From assembly GCA_019022495.1 (NCBI GenBank), contig JAFEKR010000005.1:1240001-1304000 (forward strand): 64,000 nt of DNA, given 5' to 3'. Within the stretch, counting starts at the first letter, position 1. Each line of letters opens with the position of its first letter. The position numbers and the translations under genes are program-made. Positions 1 through 9,908 of the stretch are shown here, piece by piece. The notes below the pieces were generated by a model. It searched no databases. It saw nothing but the letters and a program-made list of their open reading frames with translations, and was not told the origin of the DNA. Source of the stretch: Epichloe hybrida. Taxonomy: Eukaryota > Ascomycota > Sordariomycetes > Hypocreales > Clavicipitaceae.

Positions 1-75
1 TGGCTCGTGGATCAGACCCTTAAGTGTGCTAGCTTTTGCAAGACTACGCTAACTTGGACCACACCCTTGACTAGT

Positions 76-1040
76 CTATGGAGTCTTTCTGTGACTAGCT
101 CGGAATTGAAATTCGAGATCCTCATACTTATTTTCGGGTTGTACACACATCTTAATAGTATCCGTAGACAAGATTGAGAATTCAGTTGTCCAGTCAAAGC
201 GTTCTGAAGCTGACCTGACCTTAACACCATTTATCTTTAAATATAGCTTCGCAGCTGTTGCCCAACAGCCTCCAAGGTCGACAAGCCATGCATGAAACTT
301 GGTAAGCCGCCGTTTCACCGTCCCAGCTGAAGCAATTTGAACTCCTTGGGTACAGAATTCAGTGGCGTCGGCGCCCGCGTCGATGAGTAACTCCCTCAGC
401 GTGTTAGAGCGCACACAGCCGGTATATGTTGCTTCGCCGCCCCATTTGTCAAATCGTTGGCCGAATTCAGAACATTTTTCGTTTGCGGCGCATTGAACAT
501 TTATCTGACGTAATCCCTTGTTCCAGGGTTAGACTACGTTATTAAGGGCTAAAGCATTAGACTTACAGGTGCATGACGTCCACCATAGGGATGAGTACCA
601 TAGCACATTTGGCAATCGATAGCGCGGCGGCCCTTCCCTTCGCAGAAAGATCCCCGGGAGGCATACTCCACATACACTGGAGAATCTTGAATTCCCGCTT
701 GACTTTGACACTCTGCGTCTTCCTCGTGGTTCATGTAAGTGGGTTCGCGGGGACATAGTCCGTTTGGATAAGGGTCCTCGTCTCTCTTTTTGAGCATCGC
801 GGGGGACTTCTTATCTAAGTGATAGGGACTTGCGGCTCTATCTTCGAGTATTGCAGGAGACCTCTGGTTAATCGGGCCATCAATAACTCCCAAGAGTTCT
901 ATCTCATTGGAAGGGGTTGCATGTTGATTCGGATCGTCTGGAACTAGGGTCATCTCAGCGAAATCTTCCGCGTTACCTATAGTAACGGAAGTAGCTAGGA
1001 TAGGTAAAACCCTGAGAAGGAAGCAGATAATATGCGTCAT
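76..1040 (-). CDS. Secreted cysteine-containing protein of unknown function (two exons)
   Basis: Exons 1040-567 and 504-76 are joined across a 62-bp intron (donor GTAAGT, acceptor GTCAG). The reading frame is intact across the junction and gives about 300 aa. The first ~24 residues are a hydrophobic signal peptide ending near GNA-ED. Residues ~58-90 hold two imperfect copies of a short unit (core RSPAILEDRAASPY versus KSPAMLKKRDEDPY), the second with a KKR dibasic site. The rest is cysteine-containing, with CQMCYGTHPYGG near the end of exon 1 and CAANEKCSEFG at the start of exon 2. I recognise no family. Signal peptide, cysteines and an AT-rich setting fit an effector-like or other secreted protein, which is an inference. 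The ATG at 1040 is the first in frame and opens the signal peptide. Confidence 0.6.
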
Positions 1041-1780
1041 CTTGGCAAGTAGGCAAAATCAAGGTATTATATTGAGCGAAGTGCTTTAAAAGAGAAGGCG
1101 AGTGCCTAGAGTTAGATATACATATTTATACGGAGGTCCAAGTTAAAAGCTGTAGTCCCTGCACGTGACCTCGGTCAAGAACCTAATTGCCTAATTAAAT
1201 AGTAAGGGTTAAAATCGACGGAGCTAGGTAATAAAATAAGAACTATATACCTTTATGATTTTACACGAGGTAAATGACTAGGGGTAGCAGGCTAACAGGC
1301 TTCATGCACCTTGTGGAGTCACGTTAACTAGGGTCTGTATCCAATAAGGTAAAAGTGCATTAGAAGTACATAGATCTATGTGCAAATTAGCCTATATTTC
1401 TTGTACTAGTAATTTTCGCTATACATACGTATAAGGGATACTATAGGGATGTTGTAAAGGTATTGAATAGTCTTAGTAAAATACGCGTAATGTGAGATAC
1501 GTATTACGTAACTTGGTGTGATCCGTAAAAGAAGGGATTTGTTATTAGCCTATTGCCTCTAGTTATGTGCCTCGTGTAAAATCATACAGGGGTTAAATTA
1601 TATCAAACCTGAGGCCTGTTAATAGCGCGCTCTTCACGGCATCTTCTCTTAATAACGGATCAGCGGCTTTATCAGGAATGCTAATCTTTTACCGCTTTCA
1701 GCACCCTCTCTCGCTCCGCCGGAATTTCCTTATTGTCAATCTTCAGAACTTCACTGCCTTACCTATCAGCAGTTGTTTGT
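1041..1780. other. AT-rich relic sequence without an intact gene
   Basis: Base composition drops sharply to TA-rich sequence dense in stop codons in all frames, as in RIP-mutated DNA. Positions 1310-1372 are a diverged direct copy of 2149-2210, so part of it is repeat-derived. No coding potential was seen. Confidence 0.6.
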
Positions 1781-2008
1781 TCAGGTAGGCTCGCTCACAG
1801 CCTCGACACAGTACGAGTAGCTAAGCCAGAGGTTGTTGCACGTTTTCTTAACAACACCCGAGTTCAGGAAGGAAAAGTCATCCAGCGTGATGCCGAACGC
1901 AAGCGATGTGGACGCGCAAGTGTCATCTTGGCGAATGGTGTACCAGTGGGCGTTGGATCCTCCCTGCGTGTTAGCAGTCCTCCCACCGTACCCACCGTAC
2001 CCACCGGA
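1781..2008 (-). pseudogene. LysM-domain gene relic
   Basis: The minus strand is open for 75 codons, from an in-frame TAG at 2009-2011 to a TGA at 1781-1783. It encodes a Gly-Tyr repeat stretch (GGYGGYGG) followed by one LysM domain: WYTIRQDDTCASTS, then FGITLDDF, then CNNLWLSYSYCV. This is the usual fungal pattern of paired cysteines with an NLWLxYxYC end. LysM domains bind chitin or N-acetylglucosamine oligomers. No start codon or signal peptide is attached. The TAG could instead be a splice acceptor (GCGTAG), making this a terminal exon, but upstream minus-strand sequence soon meets the inverted-repeat element at 2129-2367 and no further exon was found. A broken chitinase lies divergently on the plus strand, the known arrangement of LysM genes beside subgroup-C chitinases. 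A truncated relic is the most likely reading. Confidence 0.6.
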
Positions 2009-2128
2009 CTACGCAGGCGCTACCCGATTCGGTACTCGCATGCACCGCGCCCTACTCGTGCTACTAAGCTAAAGTGGGACTTGCCACGGGTACGGATTAG
2101 CGGACGTAATCCGTACATTGATTGTACA

Positions 2129-2367
2129 TCTCCTTGAGTGTGTAGCAGCTTGTGGAGTCACCTTAACTAGGGTCTGTATCTAATTAGATAGAAGTGGATT
2201 AGAGGTGCATTCGCTTATATATAAATAGGCTAATGATAAATATACTACTAATTTTCCCTGTACAAAGCATTACACCACGCTTTCGCGGACCTACGCAGTC
2301 ACTAAGCTTGTGGCAAGGGGGCTGTGGGGGCCCCAATGACCCACAAGCTGCTGCACACTCAAGGAGA
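2129..2367. mobile_element. MITE-like inverted-repeat element (~240 bp)
   Basis: The 27-bp sequence at 2129-2155 (starting TCTCCTTGAGTGTG) is repeated in inverse orientation at 2341-2367 with one mismatch, enclosing about 185 bp of mostly TA-rich sequence. The left inner part (2149-2210) has a diverged direct copy at 1310-1372. Terminal inverted repeats, small size and a second relic copy nearby suggest a non-autonomous DNA transposon. No convincing target-site duplication is visible. Confidence 0.5.
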
Positions 2368-2805
2368 TACGGAGTACATGCAGTGTGAGACGTCATGTAC
2401 GGACTAAACAGTCAGATCAATGCCGTGCCGCACTCAACGCCGAGTTCTGGAACAACGTGGAACTGCCTATCGCATCCATGTGAAAAGAAGGCTTGTTGGC
2501 CCGAGGTGCCCGGTGACCGACAGCGGACAGCTTGATCCTGCCGGCAGGGTTGCAGCTCCCATGGCAATTTAATCGCTCTTTTGAATTTCGAATGGATTGA
2601 AATGGCCATCCTTGGAGGCTGCAGTCCACAGCCCAATGGATATCCTGGAAGTAGAGGCTTGCCGCAGAGCAAAAGCTCTCCAGTTGAGTGAAGACCTGGG
2701 ACATGAAGAACATAAACATGATATACACGTCTTCCCCTTTTTCTTTTTGCTGGTGCCAAGTTGCGTCGATTGTGATACGTTTCGTTCCCCCCGCTTTGCC
2801 TCAGC
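2368..2805. other. Intergenic region upstream of the chitinase relic
   Basis: Lies between the inverted-repeat element and the chitinase relic. Several overlapping ORFs exist on both strands, but none shows a family motif, signal peptide or plausible gene structure. A TACGGAGTAC motif sits at 2368-2377, directly against the element's right end. It probably holds remains of the upstream regions of the LysM and chitinase genes. Confidence 0.4.
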
Positions 2806-4380
2806 ATGAAGCATCCATTTTCACGTTGTACTTGCTGGGTTGGCGGGCGCTGCCCTGGCTGATTACAACCATCTCTCTCATCGTCAGACGCACAGTGGAT
2901 TTTTTTTTATTGGAACGACGGGCTCGAGAATTTAACGAGTCGGCACTGTTGCGGCGCGAGGATTATGCCTGCGGACCAGGCAGTATGTCTTGGCAACCTC
3001 TGACGTCTTCATCATCTTCTTCTTTTTGTTTTATCCATTCATCATTGGTTAATTCTCCTTGCAGGAGCATGCCATGTTAGCGCGTGCTCTGCACTACAGA
3101 ATAAGGTGATTGCGGTAATGGGCCTACTTAATGTTATAAAGGATGTACCAGCAACTGTAACGCACATGCCGAGTGCGGTCGGTTCTCAGTGCCTTCTGAC
3201 AAGAATTGCCCACTGAATAGCTGCTGTTCCGAGTTTGGTTTCTGTGGAACAACACGAGGTGCGCGCTCATATCACTTTCCTTCCATCGCTCCTTTGTTCA
3301 GATAAGAATGGTACTGAATTTTTATTTTTTATTTTTTTTTCACTTAGACTATTGCACTGGCAAATGTCAGTCCAATTGTGTCGAGCACCCCAAGCCTCCT
3401 TCTGGGTCAGGCGGAAAGACTTTGTCATAGGGCGAGTGCAATACTATATTACTCTAGAAGACTGCAAACAGTCCCTGACACAGTCCTGCAAACAGTCATC
3501 GGTTACTACGAAGCTTGGAACGATAGATCCAAGTGTCATCAGACCAAACCAAGCCATCTTCCCGGTATGTGGTTGATCGAGATGTATCATCTGGAGCCGT
3601 ATAGAAACAAGAACTAAATCCATGTTAGTTGACGCGCTTATTATTACCCACTTGAACTATGCGTTTGCCTATGTTGATCCCAGCACATGTTCAAATCACA
3701 CAACACTGGACGCCGCGACTCCTGTTCGCATCTTTCAACAAGTAGCCGGCTTGAAAACTAGCAATCCAAATCTGCAGATATTCGTGAGCCTTGGCGGTTG
3801 GCCATTTTCTGACAATGGCACGGCAACCCAGCCTGTTTTTGGAAACATCGCTGACATGTATGCATCTCAGATGTCTTACGACTTGCACGGCGTGTGGGAT
3901 GGCACCAATCCTATCGGTTCCAAGGTCCAAGGTCCAAGGTCCAAGGTCCAAGATCCAAGATCCAAGATCCAAGATCCAAGATCCGAGGTCCAAGGTCCAA
4001 GGTCACACAAACCCGACTGAGATCAAATTGGCCGCCGGGTTGTTTTGGCGAGTCAACATCCCGCCGTCAAAGATTGCGCTCGGCTTCGGCTTTTACGGCA
4101 GGGCTTTCACATTGGCGGATCCCAGCTGCACCACCCACACCAGGTTGTCCATTCAGCAGCAGTGCCAAACCTGGAGTTTGCACAGGAACCAGTGGTTACC
4201 CAAAGTATCGATTTGAAATCTTCGACAACAAGAGCCAATTAGAAGGAGCAACTACAGACCAACTGCGCAGCAAGTTCTGCGAGTGGGTCATAGATGAGTA
4301 AAGGCGCAGGAACAGTCAAGTACGTATTAAGCGTGTGCGTACAATACAAATTGGCAGGTGCAACCTGCAACCTGCACGGC
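2806..4380 (+). pseudogene. Broken subgroup-C (CBM18-GH18) chitinase
   Basis: Fragments lie in the order of a large fungal subgroup-C chitinase. There is a start with signal-peptide-like sequence (2806-2870, one frameshift), a pro-region ending DYACGPG, and an intron (~2985 to ~3066). A decayed first chitin-binding domain follows, then a second with CCSEFGFCGTT (~3208-3250). A second intron ends just before YCTGKCQSNC, and the GH18 start is VIGYYEAWN (~3498). A third intron ends at ~3627, followed by NYAFAYVDP, FVSLGGWPFSDNGTATQP, MSYDLHGVWDGTNP and FYGRAFTLADPSC. Frameshifts and stops (for example the TAG near 3427) separate the pieces. Between FGNIA and MSYDLHG the segment that should carry the catalytic DxxDxDxE motif is absent, and a 7-bp repeat array interrupts the barrel afterwards. 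Splice sites remain recognisable, so inactivation looks fairly recent. Confidence 0.75.
3918..4003. repeat. 7-bp tandem repeat array (CCAAGGT/CCAAGAT)
   Basis: About a dozen copies of a 7-bp unit alternating between CCAAGGT and CCAAGAT (one CCGAGGT) sit inside the GH18 relic, between the PIGS and HTNPTEIKL segments of the barrel. These segments would be contiguous in an intact enzyme, so the array is an insertion or expansion. Confidence 0.85.
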
Positions 4381-5231
4381 AGCGGTGGAAAGTGCAAGTC
4401 AGGTGAATTCAACTCACATCATCCTAGCCGATAGCACTTTTACTTCATCTATCTTGATATTATTTGCCATCCCCAAGTGCAAAGCCGTCCCTTCAAGCGA
4501 AGTGGCAGCAGCCCACCCGATCGCCATCTGCAGTTGTAACTTGTATGCCACATCCCGTCCGTTACAGACGCGGCCAGCCCCGACGAAGCCTCAAACCCTC
4601 AAACCCTCAAACCCTCAAACCCTCGCTCGACCCCCTCAACCCCTCAACAACAAACCCCCTTCTTCCCCCTTCTTCCCCCTTCTTCCTCCTCCTCGATGAG
4701 TCCGTCGTTTTACGTCCCATGCGCACCTGTGTCAGGTCCGACATTTTTGTTTTCCTTTCCCCAAAAGATCCACCATGCAAACGTGAGAAACCAAGTTCGC
4801 GCACTGCTTCCTGTCGCGAGGTTGTCTCCATCCCATTCGCAGCGCTTGGCTAGGTACAGACGCAGCCAGCCACCCGGTGTCGGTTGACCCCTTTGCCGAC
4901 ATGCGTTTGTGATAGAAAAGGCCCGGGCCATGGCAAGAGCAGGCCTTCGCTGAACGCCATGTACCTTATCCTGAAGTTTTGTTTCTCAGAAATGGGATTG
5001 TTGAAGTCATATCCTGATCTGTTTTTTTCTGTCTTGCCTTGTTCAATTTCGGAGACTTTTTTTTTTTGACCGTTGCGTGTTGTTATTTTTGTCCCATTCG
5101 TTTTGGGGGAACACAATCGTTGCATTATTATACAGCCTGGTGCTTTTTCGCTTCTATAACAAAGCTCAACTCGTGGTATAGTGTATTGTGAGAAGAAATT
5201 GACACGAATACCGACAGCCCGTTGCGTGAAG
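4381..5231. promoter_or_regulatory. Intergenic region upstream of the aspartyl protease
   Basis: Contains an 8-bp AAACCCTC tandem array (~4590-4626) followed by pyrimidine-rich CTTCTTCCCC repeats (~4659-4695). Poly-T tracts lie closer to the protease start. No gene was seen on either strand. The protease promoter must lie in the right part. Confidence 0.4.
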
Positions 5232-7033
5232 ATGAAATCCGTCCGTCTTGCCACTCTAATCTCCTTTTCTTTATCAACATATGCATGGCCGCAGATTCGA
5301 AATGGCTCCGAGCTCTTTGGAAAGGCGATTGCCGCGGAAGACATCGTTGCCAAGGTCTCGCCCAGAGGATTGCCGGTTGTTGATAAGACAGTGTCGATGG
5401 GGACACTGCCTGTACCGCGACTCCCGAAACGAGATGCATTTGGCAAGTCAATCGATGAGCCTAAAAATGGAGGCGTTGCTGGGGAGACTCAGAATAGAGG
5501 ACTTCCAGTGGTTGATGTGTCACCGGGTCTCTTGACACTGCCAGTCATCCATATCGAGCGGCCTAGGTTGGACCGTAGAGGCGTGGAGGTGAGGCTCGAA
5601 AACCGATCGGACGTAGCATATTATGCTCAGCGTATGTGGACTTAATTCCCTTGAAGCTTTCCTCTTGGACCAAAGAAAATACTAAACTGACAAAAAATTG
5701 AATACAAACAGTCAACATCGGAAACCCTCCTCAAAAGGTCTTCGCCCAACTAGACACAGGCTCCTTCGAGCTCTGGGTCAACCCAGACTGTCAGAAGCTG
5801 TCCCTCGCCGACAAGCAATTTTGCCAGGCCATAGGCAACTATGATCCCCAAAGGTCGTCGACCTCCAAGCAAAGCAATCTCGGCACGGAGCTCCGCTATG
5901 GCATCGGCTCCGCCCAAATCGAATACGTCCTCGACGACATTTCCCTCCCACTGTCGGAGCAGCAGATGAAGCAGGTGCAGTTCGGCGTCGCCCAGTCCAG
6001 CCAGGACCAATTCGCCGGCATCCTGGGTATCGGGCACGGCTTCGGCGTCAACACGGGGTACAGGAACTTCATCGACCAGCTCGCCGACCAAGGCATCACC
6101 AAGACCAAGGCGTACAGCGTCGCGCTGGGCAGCAAGACCGACAAGGAGGGCGTCGTGGTCTTTGGCGGCGTAGACACGGGCAAGTTCTCCGGTAACCTTG
6201 CGCCGCTGCCCCTGATCCCCGCGGACAAGTCGCCCGACGGCGTGACGAGGTTCTGGACCACGTTAGATTCCATCCAGCATACTTCTAGGGGCGGGAAGAA
6301 GACAAACTTGACGGGCGCTTCCATGCCCGTGTTTCTTGATACCGGTGCCACGCTCACGCTGCTGCCGCCGACGCTGGCCGACGGCATGGCCAAGGCGATG
6401 GGGGCAACAAAGGTGGACGACAATGGCTTCTACACTGTTGACTGTGCGCTTGCTAGGCAGGAGGGCACGATCGACTTCAACTTTGACGGCGTGACAATTC
6501 GCGTGCCGTACAAGGAGCTGGTCAGGGAGATTTCCGGGCTGCCGACGAGTTGCTACTTGGGCATCATGGCCAGCACATCGTTTACTTTGCTGGGCGATAC
6601 CTTTTTGCGGTCTGCGTATGGTGCGTTCTGATTTCTGTCCTGTTCTTCATCGCCCAAGTACTCCCCTCCTCCTCTTTGTCTCTTCTTTTTTTTTTTTTTC
6701 CCTTCTTTTTTTTGCGCGACATGTCTTGTACTTGCGTGCTAATGATCCCACGCAGTCGTCTTCGACATTTCCAACAACATGACCTACATGGCGCCCTACT
6801 CCAACTGCGGCGCCACACCGCAAGCGATAGACGCAACAACCAAGGTCTCGTCCCTGGTGGGAACATGTGCGGCACAGAACGGGAGCTCGGGCACCAATCC
6901 GGTCGGCAACCCTTCTGATGTGAACAACGGGGACGAGAAACCAAACAAGAACAGCGAGGCGGAGTCTATCAGCATAGCGTGGACTTGGATTGGCGTTCTA
7001 GGAGCATTAGCAGTGACGGGGTTGGTTTGGTAA
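5232..7033 (+). CDS. Yapsin/OpsB-like GPI-anchored aspartyl protease
   Basis: Exons 5232-5631, 5712-6620 and 6756-7033 give 528 aa. This is a pepsin-fold A1 aspartic endopeptidase of the secretory pathway. An N-terminal signal peptide (MKSVRLATLISFSLSTYA) is followed by a ~110-residue pro-region. Catalytic motifs are DTGS at residues 148-151 (context QLDTGSFELWV) and DTGA at 343-346. The C-terminus is a Ser/Thr/Asn-rich linker with a terminal hydrophobic segment ending in VTGLVW, typical of a GPI-anchor signal. Residues in exon 1 repeat themselves: RGLPVVD followed by a TLPV motif occurs twice. Introns begin GTATGT and GTGCGT. The ATG at 5232 was preferred because it opens the signal peptide. 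The family processes surface and secreted proteins at the plasma membrane or cell wall. The enzyme class is well supported, the substrate unknown. Confidence 0.9.
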
Positions 7034-7211
7034 TGGGACTTTTCTTGGAACTTTTTACTGGGACATGGTTGAACTTGCATGGCGGTAGGAATTTTGGCAC
7101 AGAGCGACAACAAGCATAAGCACTATGGGCATTTACTAGGAGAGGTTTTTTACATGGGCGTGTGCGGCCCCCGTTGTATTTTGGGCGATAAGAAAGGCGC
7201 TCTTCCTTTTG

Positions 7212-7430
7212 CCATTGAGATTTATTGAGAAGATATAGACCAGAGTGTCTTCTTCCCATTGAGATTTATTGACAAGATATATACCAGAGTGTCTTCTTCC
7301 CATTGAGATTTATTGACAAGATATATACCAGAGTGTCTTCCCATTGAGATTTATTGACAAGATATATATACCAGAGTGTCTTCTTCCCATTGAGATTTAT
7401 TGACAAGATATATATGCCAGAGTGTCCTCC
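7212..7430. repeat. 41-46-bp minisatellite between convergent genes
   Basis: Five tandem copies of a unit with core ATTGAGATTTATTGACAAG followed by ATATATACCAGAGTGTC start at about 7214, 7258, 7302, 7343 and 7389. The array fills the space between the 3' ends of the protease and the lactonase gene and is rich in TTTATT and ATATATA, so it could contribute to both 3' ends. Confidence 0.9.
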
Positions 7431-7476
7431 CGGTTCATTCACGATTCTTCCTCGTGGCACACGGAGATATGGTTGC

Positions 7477-8691
7477 TCACGCAATCTGCTGGATGTAAGC
7501 AGGGCCCTTACCACCAGGGAAGGCACTCGACGCGATACTAGCAACAGGTTTCTCGGCCAAGGTTCCATCCTGATTTCTCCTGAGCGCCACGACAGCCAGG
7601 TCCCCGCCCTGGTTGCCAACAAGCAGCGTCTGGCCGTCGTTGGCGAAGCTAAACATGCGAGGCAAGGTGCCTCCCGTGGACGTCAAGCCCTTCAGCTCCA
7701 GCCTGATGGGAGCAGCGGCATGGGTGCAATCCGACGACGACGACGACGACGAAGCATTCGCAGGCTGCTCGACGACGCGGAAGTTGGCAACCGAGTCGGT
7801 CGCGCCAGAGAGCCTGTTGGAGATGTAGACGTTCCTGTTGTCGGGGGCAACGACGAGCTCCCCGGCCGCGGCCTTGGCGGGCACATCCCCAGAAAAGGTC
7901 GAAAGACTCTGCTCGCGACGGAATTCGATGCCCTTGCCGCCTACGTAGCGGAGAGAGTAGACGTTGACGAGGTTCTTGGTCTCGCAGAGAACAATGTAGT
8001 GGGTGGGCACGGCGGCACCGGCGGGGAAGAAGGCGCCGTGCCGGGGCCCGCAGCCGGCCGGCTCGACGGGGACGCGGTTGATGATGTCGAAGGAATCGCC
8101 GCTGCTGTCGAGGAGGAGAATCTCGTTGGTGCCGAGGTCGTTGACGACGAAGAACCTGCCCGTCGGGTCGAGCACGGCCTGGTGAGGATGCGCCTTGTGC
8201 TCCTGCTGCTGCTGCTGCTGACGTCCCGTCGTCGTCGAGTTGATCGACTTGAGCAACTTGAGCCCGCCCTCGGACGTGTCGTAGACGTCGATCGAGCCGG
8301 CTCCGTACCCCGCGCCGACCATGCGGTTCCCGGCCTTGGACAGGGCGAGATGCACCACCCCGCTGCTGGCCTGCGTCGTCGTCTTCTGCTCAATCTTGTT
8401 GCCCGCGACGTCGATGCCAAAGAGCGTGCTCGTCTGGCCGTTCTCGTTCACGGCGTACAAGCGGTCGGGCCGCGCGTAGGCAAGCCACGTCGCCTCGATG
8501 GGGACCCTTTTCTGGAGAACAATGTTGAACTTGGCGCCGTCAAAGTCGGCGAGCAGGAGGTTGCTCCCGTTGGACATGAGGATCTTGGACAGAGGCGCGT
8601 CGCGTGCAAAGACGGCCGTGTCGCCGGTTCGGGGCACAGAGGCCGCTGCTGCCACGCCAGCCAGGGCGAGAAGCTCCTTGAACATGATCAT
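7477..8691 (-). CDS. Secreted lactonase-fold beta-propeller (6-phosphogluconolactonase family)
   Basis: A single exon of about 404 aa from the ATG at 8691 (an alternative ATG at 8685 gives MFKELLALAG). The frame stays open upstream to 8781, but those residues are hydrophilic and the signal peptide MFKELLALAGVAAAAS starts at 8691/8685. Repeated blade-like segments occur along the protein (LAYARPDRLYAVNENG, VHLALSKAGNRMVGAGYG, HQAVLDPTGRFFVVNDLG, ELVVAPDNRNVYISNRLSG, PRMFSFANDGQTLLVGNQGG). They match the seven-bladed lactonase family (PF10282), where HPHQ and DLG are typical. Low-complexity inserts are poly-Gln (~residues 159-166) and poly-Ser. Family members include cytosolic 6-phosphogluconolactonase and muconate-lactonizing enzymes. 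A signal peptide argues for an extracellular role with an unknown lactone substrate. Confidence 0.85.
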   Translation of the reverse strand: MIMFKELLALAGVAAAASVPRTGDTAVFARDAPLSKILMSNGSNLLLADFDGAKFNIVLQKRVPIEATWLAYARPDRLYAVNENGQTSTLFGIDVAGNKIEQKTTTQASSGVVHLALSKAGNRMVGAGYGAGSIDVYDTSEGGLKLLKSINSTTTGRQQQQQQEHKAHPHQAVLDPTGRFFVVNDLGTNEILLLDSSGDSFDIINRVPVEPAGCGPRHGAFFPAGAAVPTHYIVLCETKNLVNVYSLRYVGGKGIEFRREQSLSTFSGDVPAKAAAGELVVAPDNRNVYISNRLSGATDSVANFRVVEQPANASSSSSSSDCTHAAAPIRLELKGLTSTGGTLPRMFSFANDGQTLLVGNQGGDLAVVALRRNQDGTLAEKPVASIASSAFPGGKGPAYIQQIA

Positions 8692-9908
8692 GATACTAGG
8701 GGGAAGGTGCGTTTTGGTTTTTTTTCGGTGCTGAGATGAGACAAGTGGAAATAGTTGTTTTGTCAAGTTTGGCGGAAGCAAAGGATGGATTAGTATATAG
8801 AGAGCGTCTTCTTCTCCCTTTCCCCCCTCCTTCTCGCCCCCCTAGATGAAGGCAAACGCGAGTCTTTTTAAAAGGTTTTCGGCAGGTGAACGGGAATCAG
8901 AACAGCGTCACAAGCCAGCCCCGTGCGCCAGCACAAACGCAATCCTCGTCGCAACAACGAGCAATAAAGAGCGAGGGACGAACACCGGCCAATCGACGTC
9001 GGACACCCCGGCGGCAGGCAGTGAAGGGCAAAATGGAACAAGGGGCCCGGGGGGGGGACACAGGAACACGCGTAATGCGCGTTTGATTCACACGTACCTC
9101 GCCGAAAAGAATCAATTGGTGGAGAAGCGACGCGGCTAAATTGCCCCTCTTGCCCCTCTTGTTTGTCCTCTTTCATTCGACGTCCTCTTTCGTGCAATGT
9201 TCACTCAACAAATGTCCTCTGTTCATTCGAGAGGGTTCCACGGATTCGTCTTTGACAATCGCTGCTGCGTCGAGGCGCAATAATGAAACAAAATGCCAGC
9301 ATGGCTCCCGGACGAATTGCCTGTGAGCACACTTTCTACGTGTAAGCAGTGAGCACGCACACACACCCGCGCCTCTGCAGGTACAACAGAAGCCCATATT
9401 GCGTCGAAATCACCGTCTGGCCCTTGCATTGAGTCAATCGCTTATTCAATTCAAAACGCTTCAGCCTTGGCTTTCCTTCTTCAACGAGTGAAAGACCCAA
9501 GGCGCCATTACGATCCTCCATGTCCGCTCATGTCAAGTCTAGGCCACGAGCAAACGCATCGGTCCCGATCCCCATCTAATCCATACATCCGGTTTGTATA
9601 CATCCAAGCTGTCATGTGAATACAATCATCTCAAAGAGGCATCAAGCAGGCTCGAGCTCTGTAATGACCAAGACAACCCGAAAAAAAAAAAAGGAAAACA
9701 ATAATAAACACTCGCCCGGGGTGTAAAATAAGTAACATGAAAACTCTGCAATGAACAGAGACTTTTTGGGGGAGGGTGGCAAGAGAAAAAGAGAGAAAAG
9801 ATGAAACACCCCAATAATGCATCGCAAAGTAATATGCATCAAATCAGGCCAGACCTCATCGCGCTGATCTCTCCCGAGAAGCCAAAACCTAGGCACTTCG
9901 TCGCACGC
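8692..9908. promoter_or_regulatory. Intergenic region (lactonase promoter and GH16 3' flank)
   Basis: No gene was detected on either strand. Pyrimidine-rich sequence and a CCCCTCTTG/GTCCTC repeat near 9140-9230 are visible. The left part holds the lactonase promoter, and the right part, with poly-A and AATAATAAAC-like sequence near 9680-9710, is the 3' flank of the GH16 gene. Confidence 0.4.

Noticed and set aside
1733..2137. 134-aa plus-strand ORF
   Set aside because: Antisense to the LysM relic, which has clear domain signatures on the minus strand.
7354..8739. 461-aa plus-strand ORF
   Set aside because: Antisense to the lactonase gene. Arg/Gly/Asp-rich shadow composition, no family motifs.
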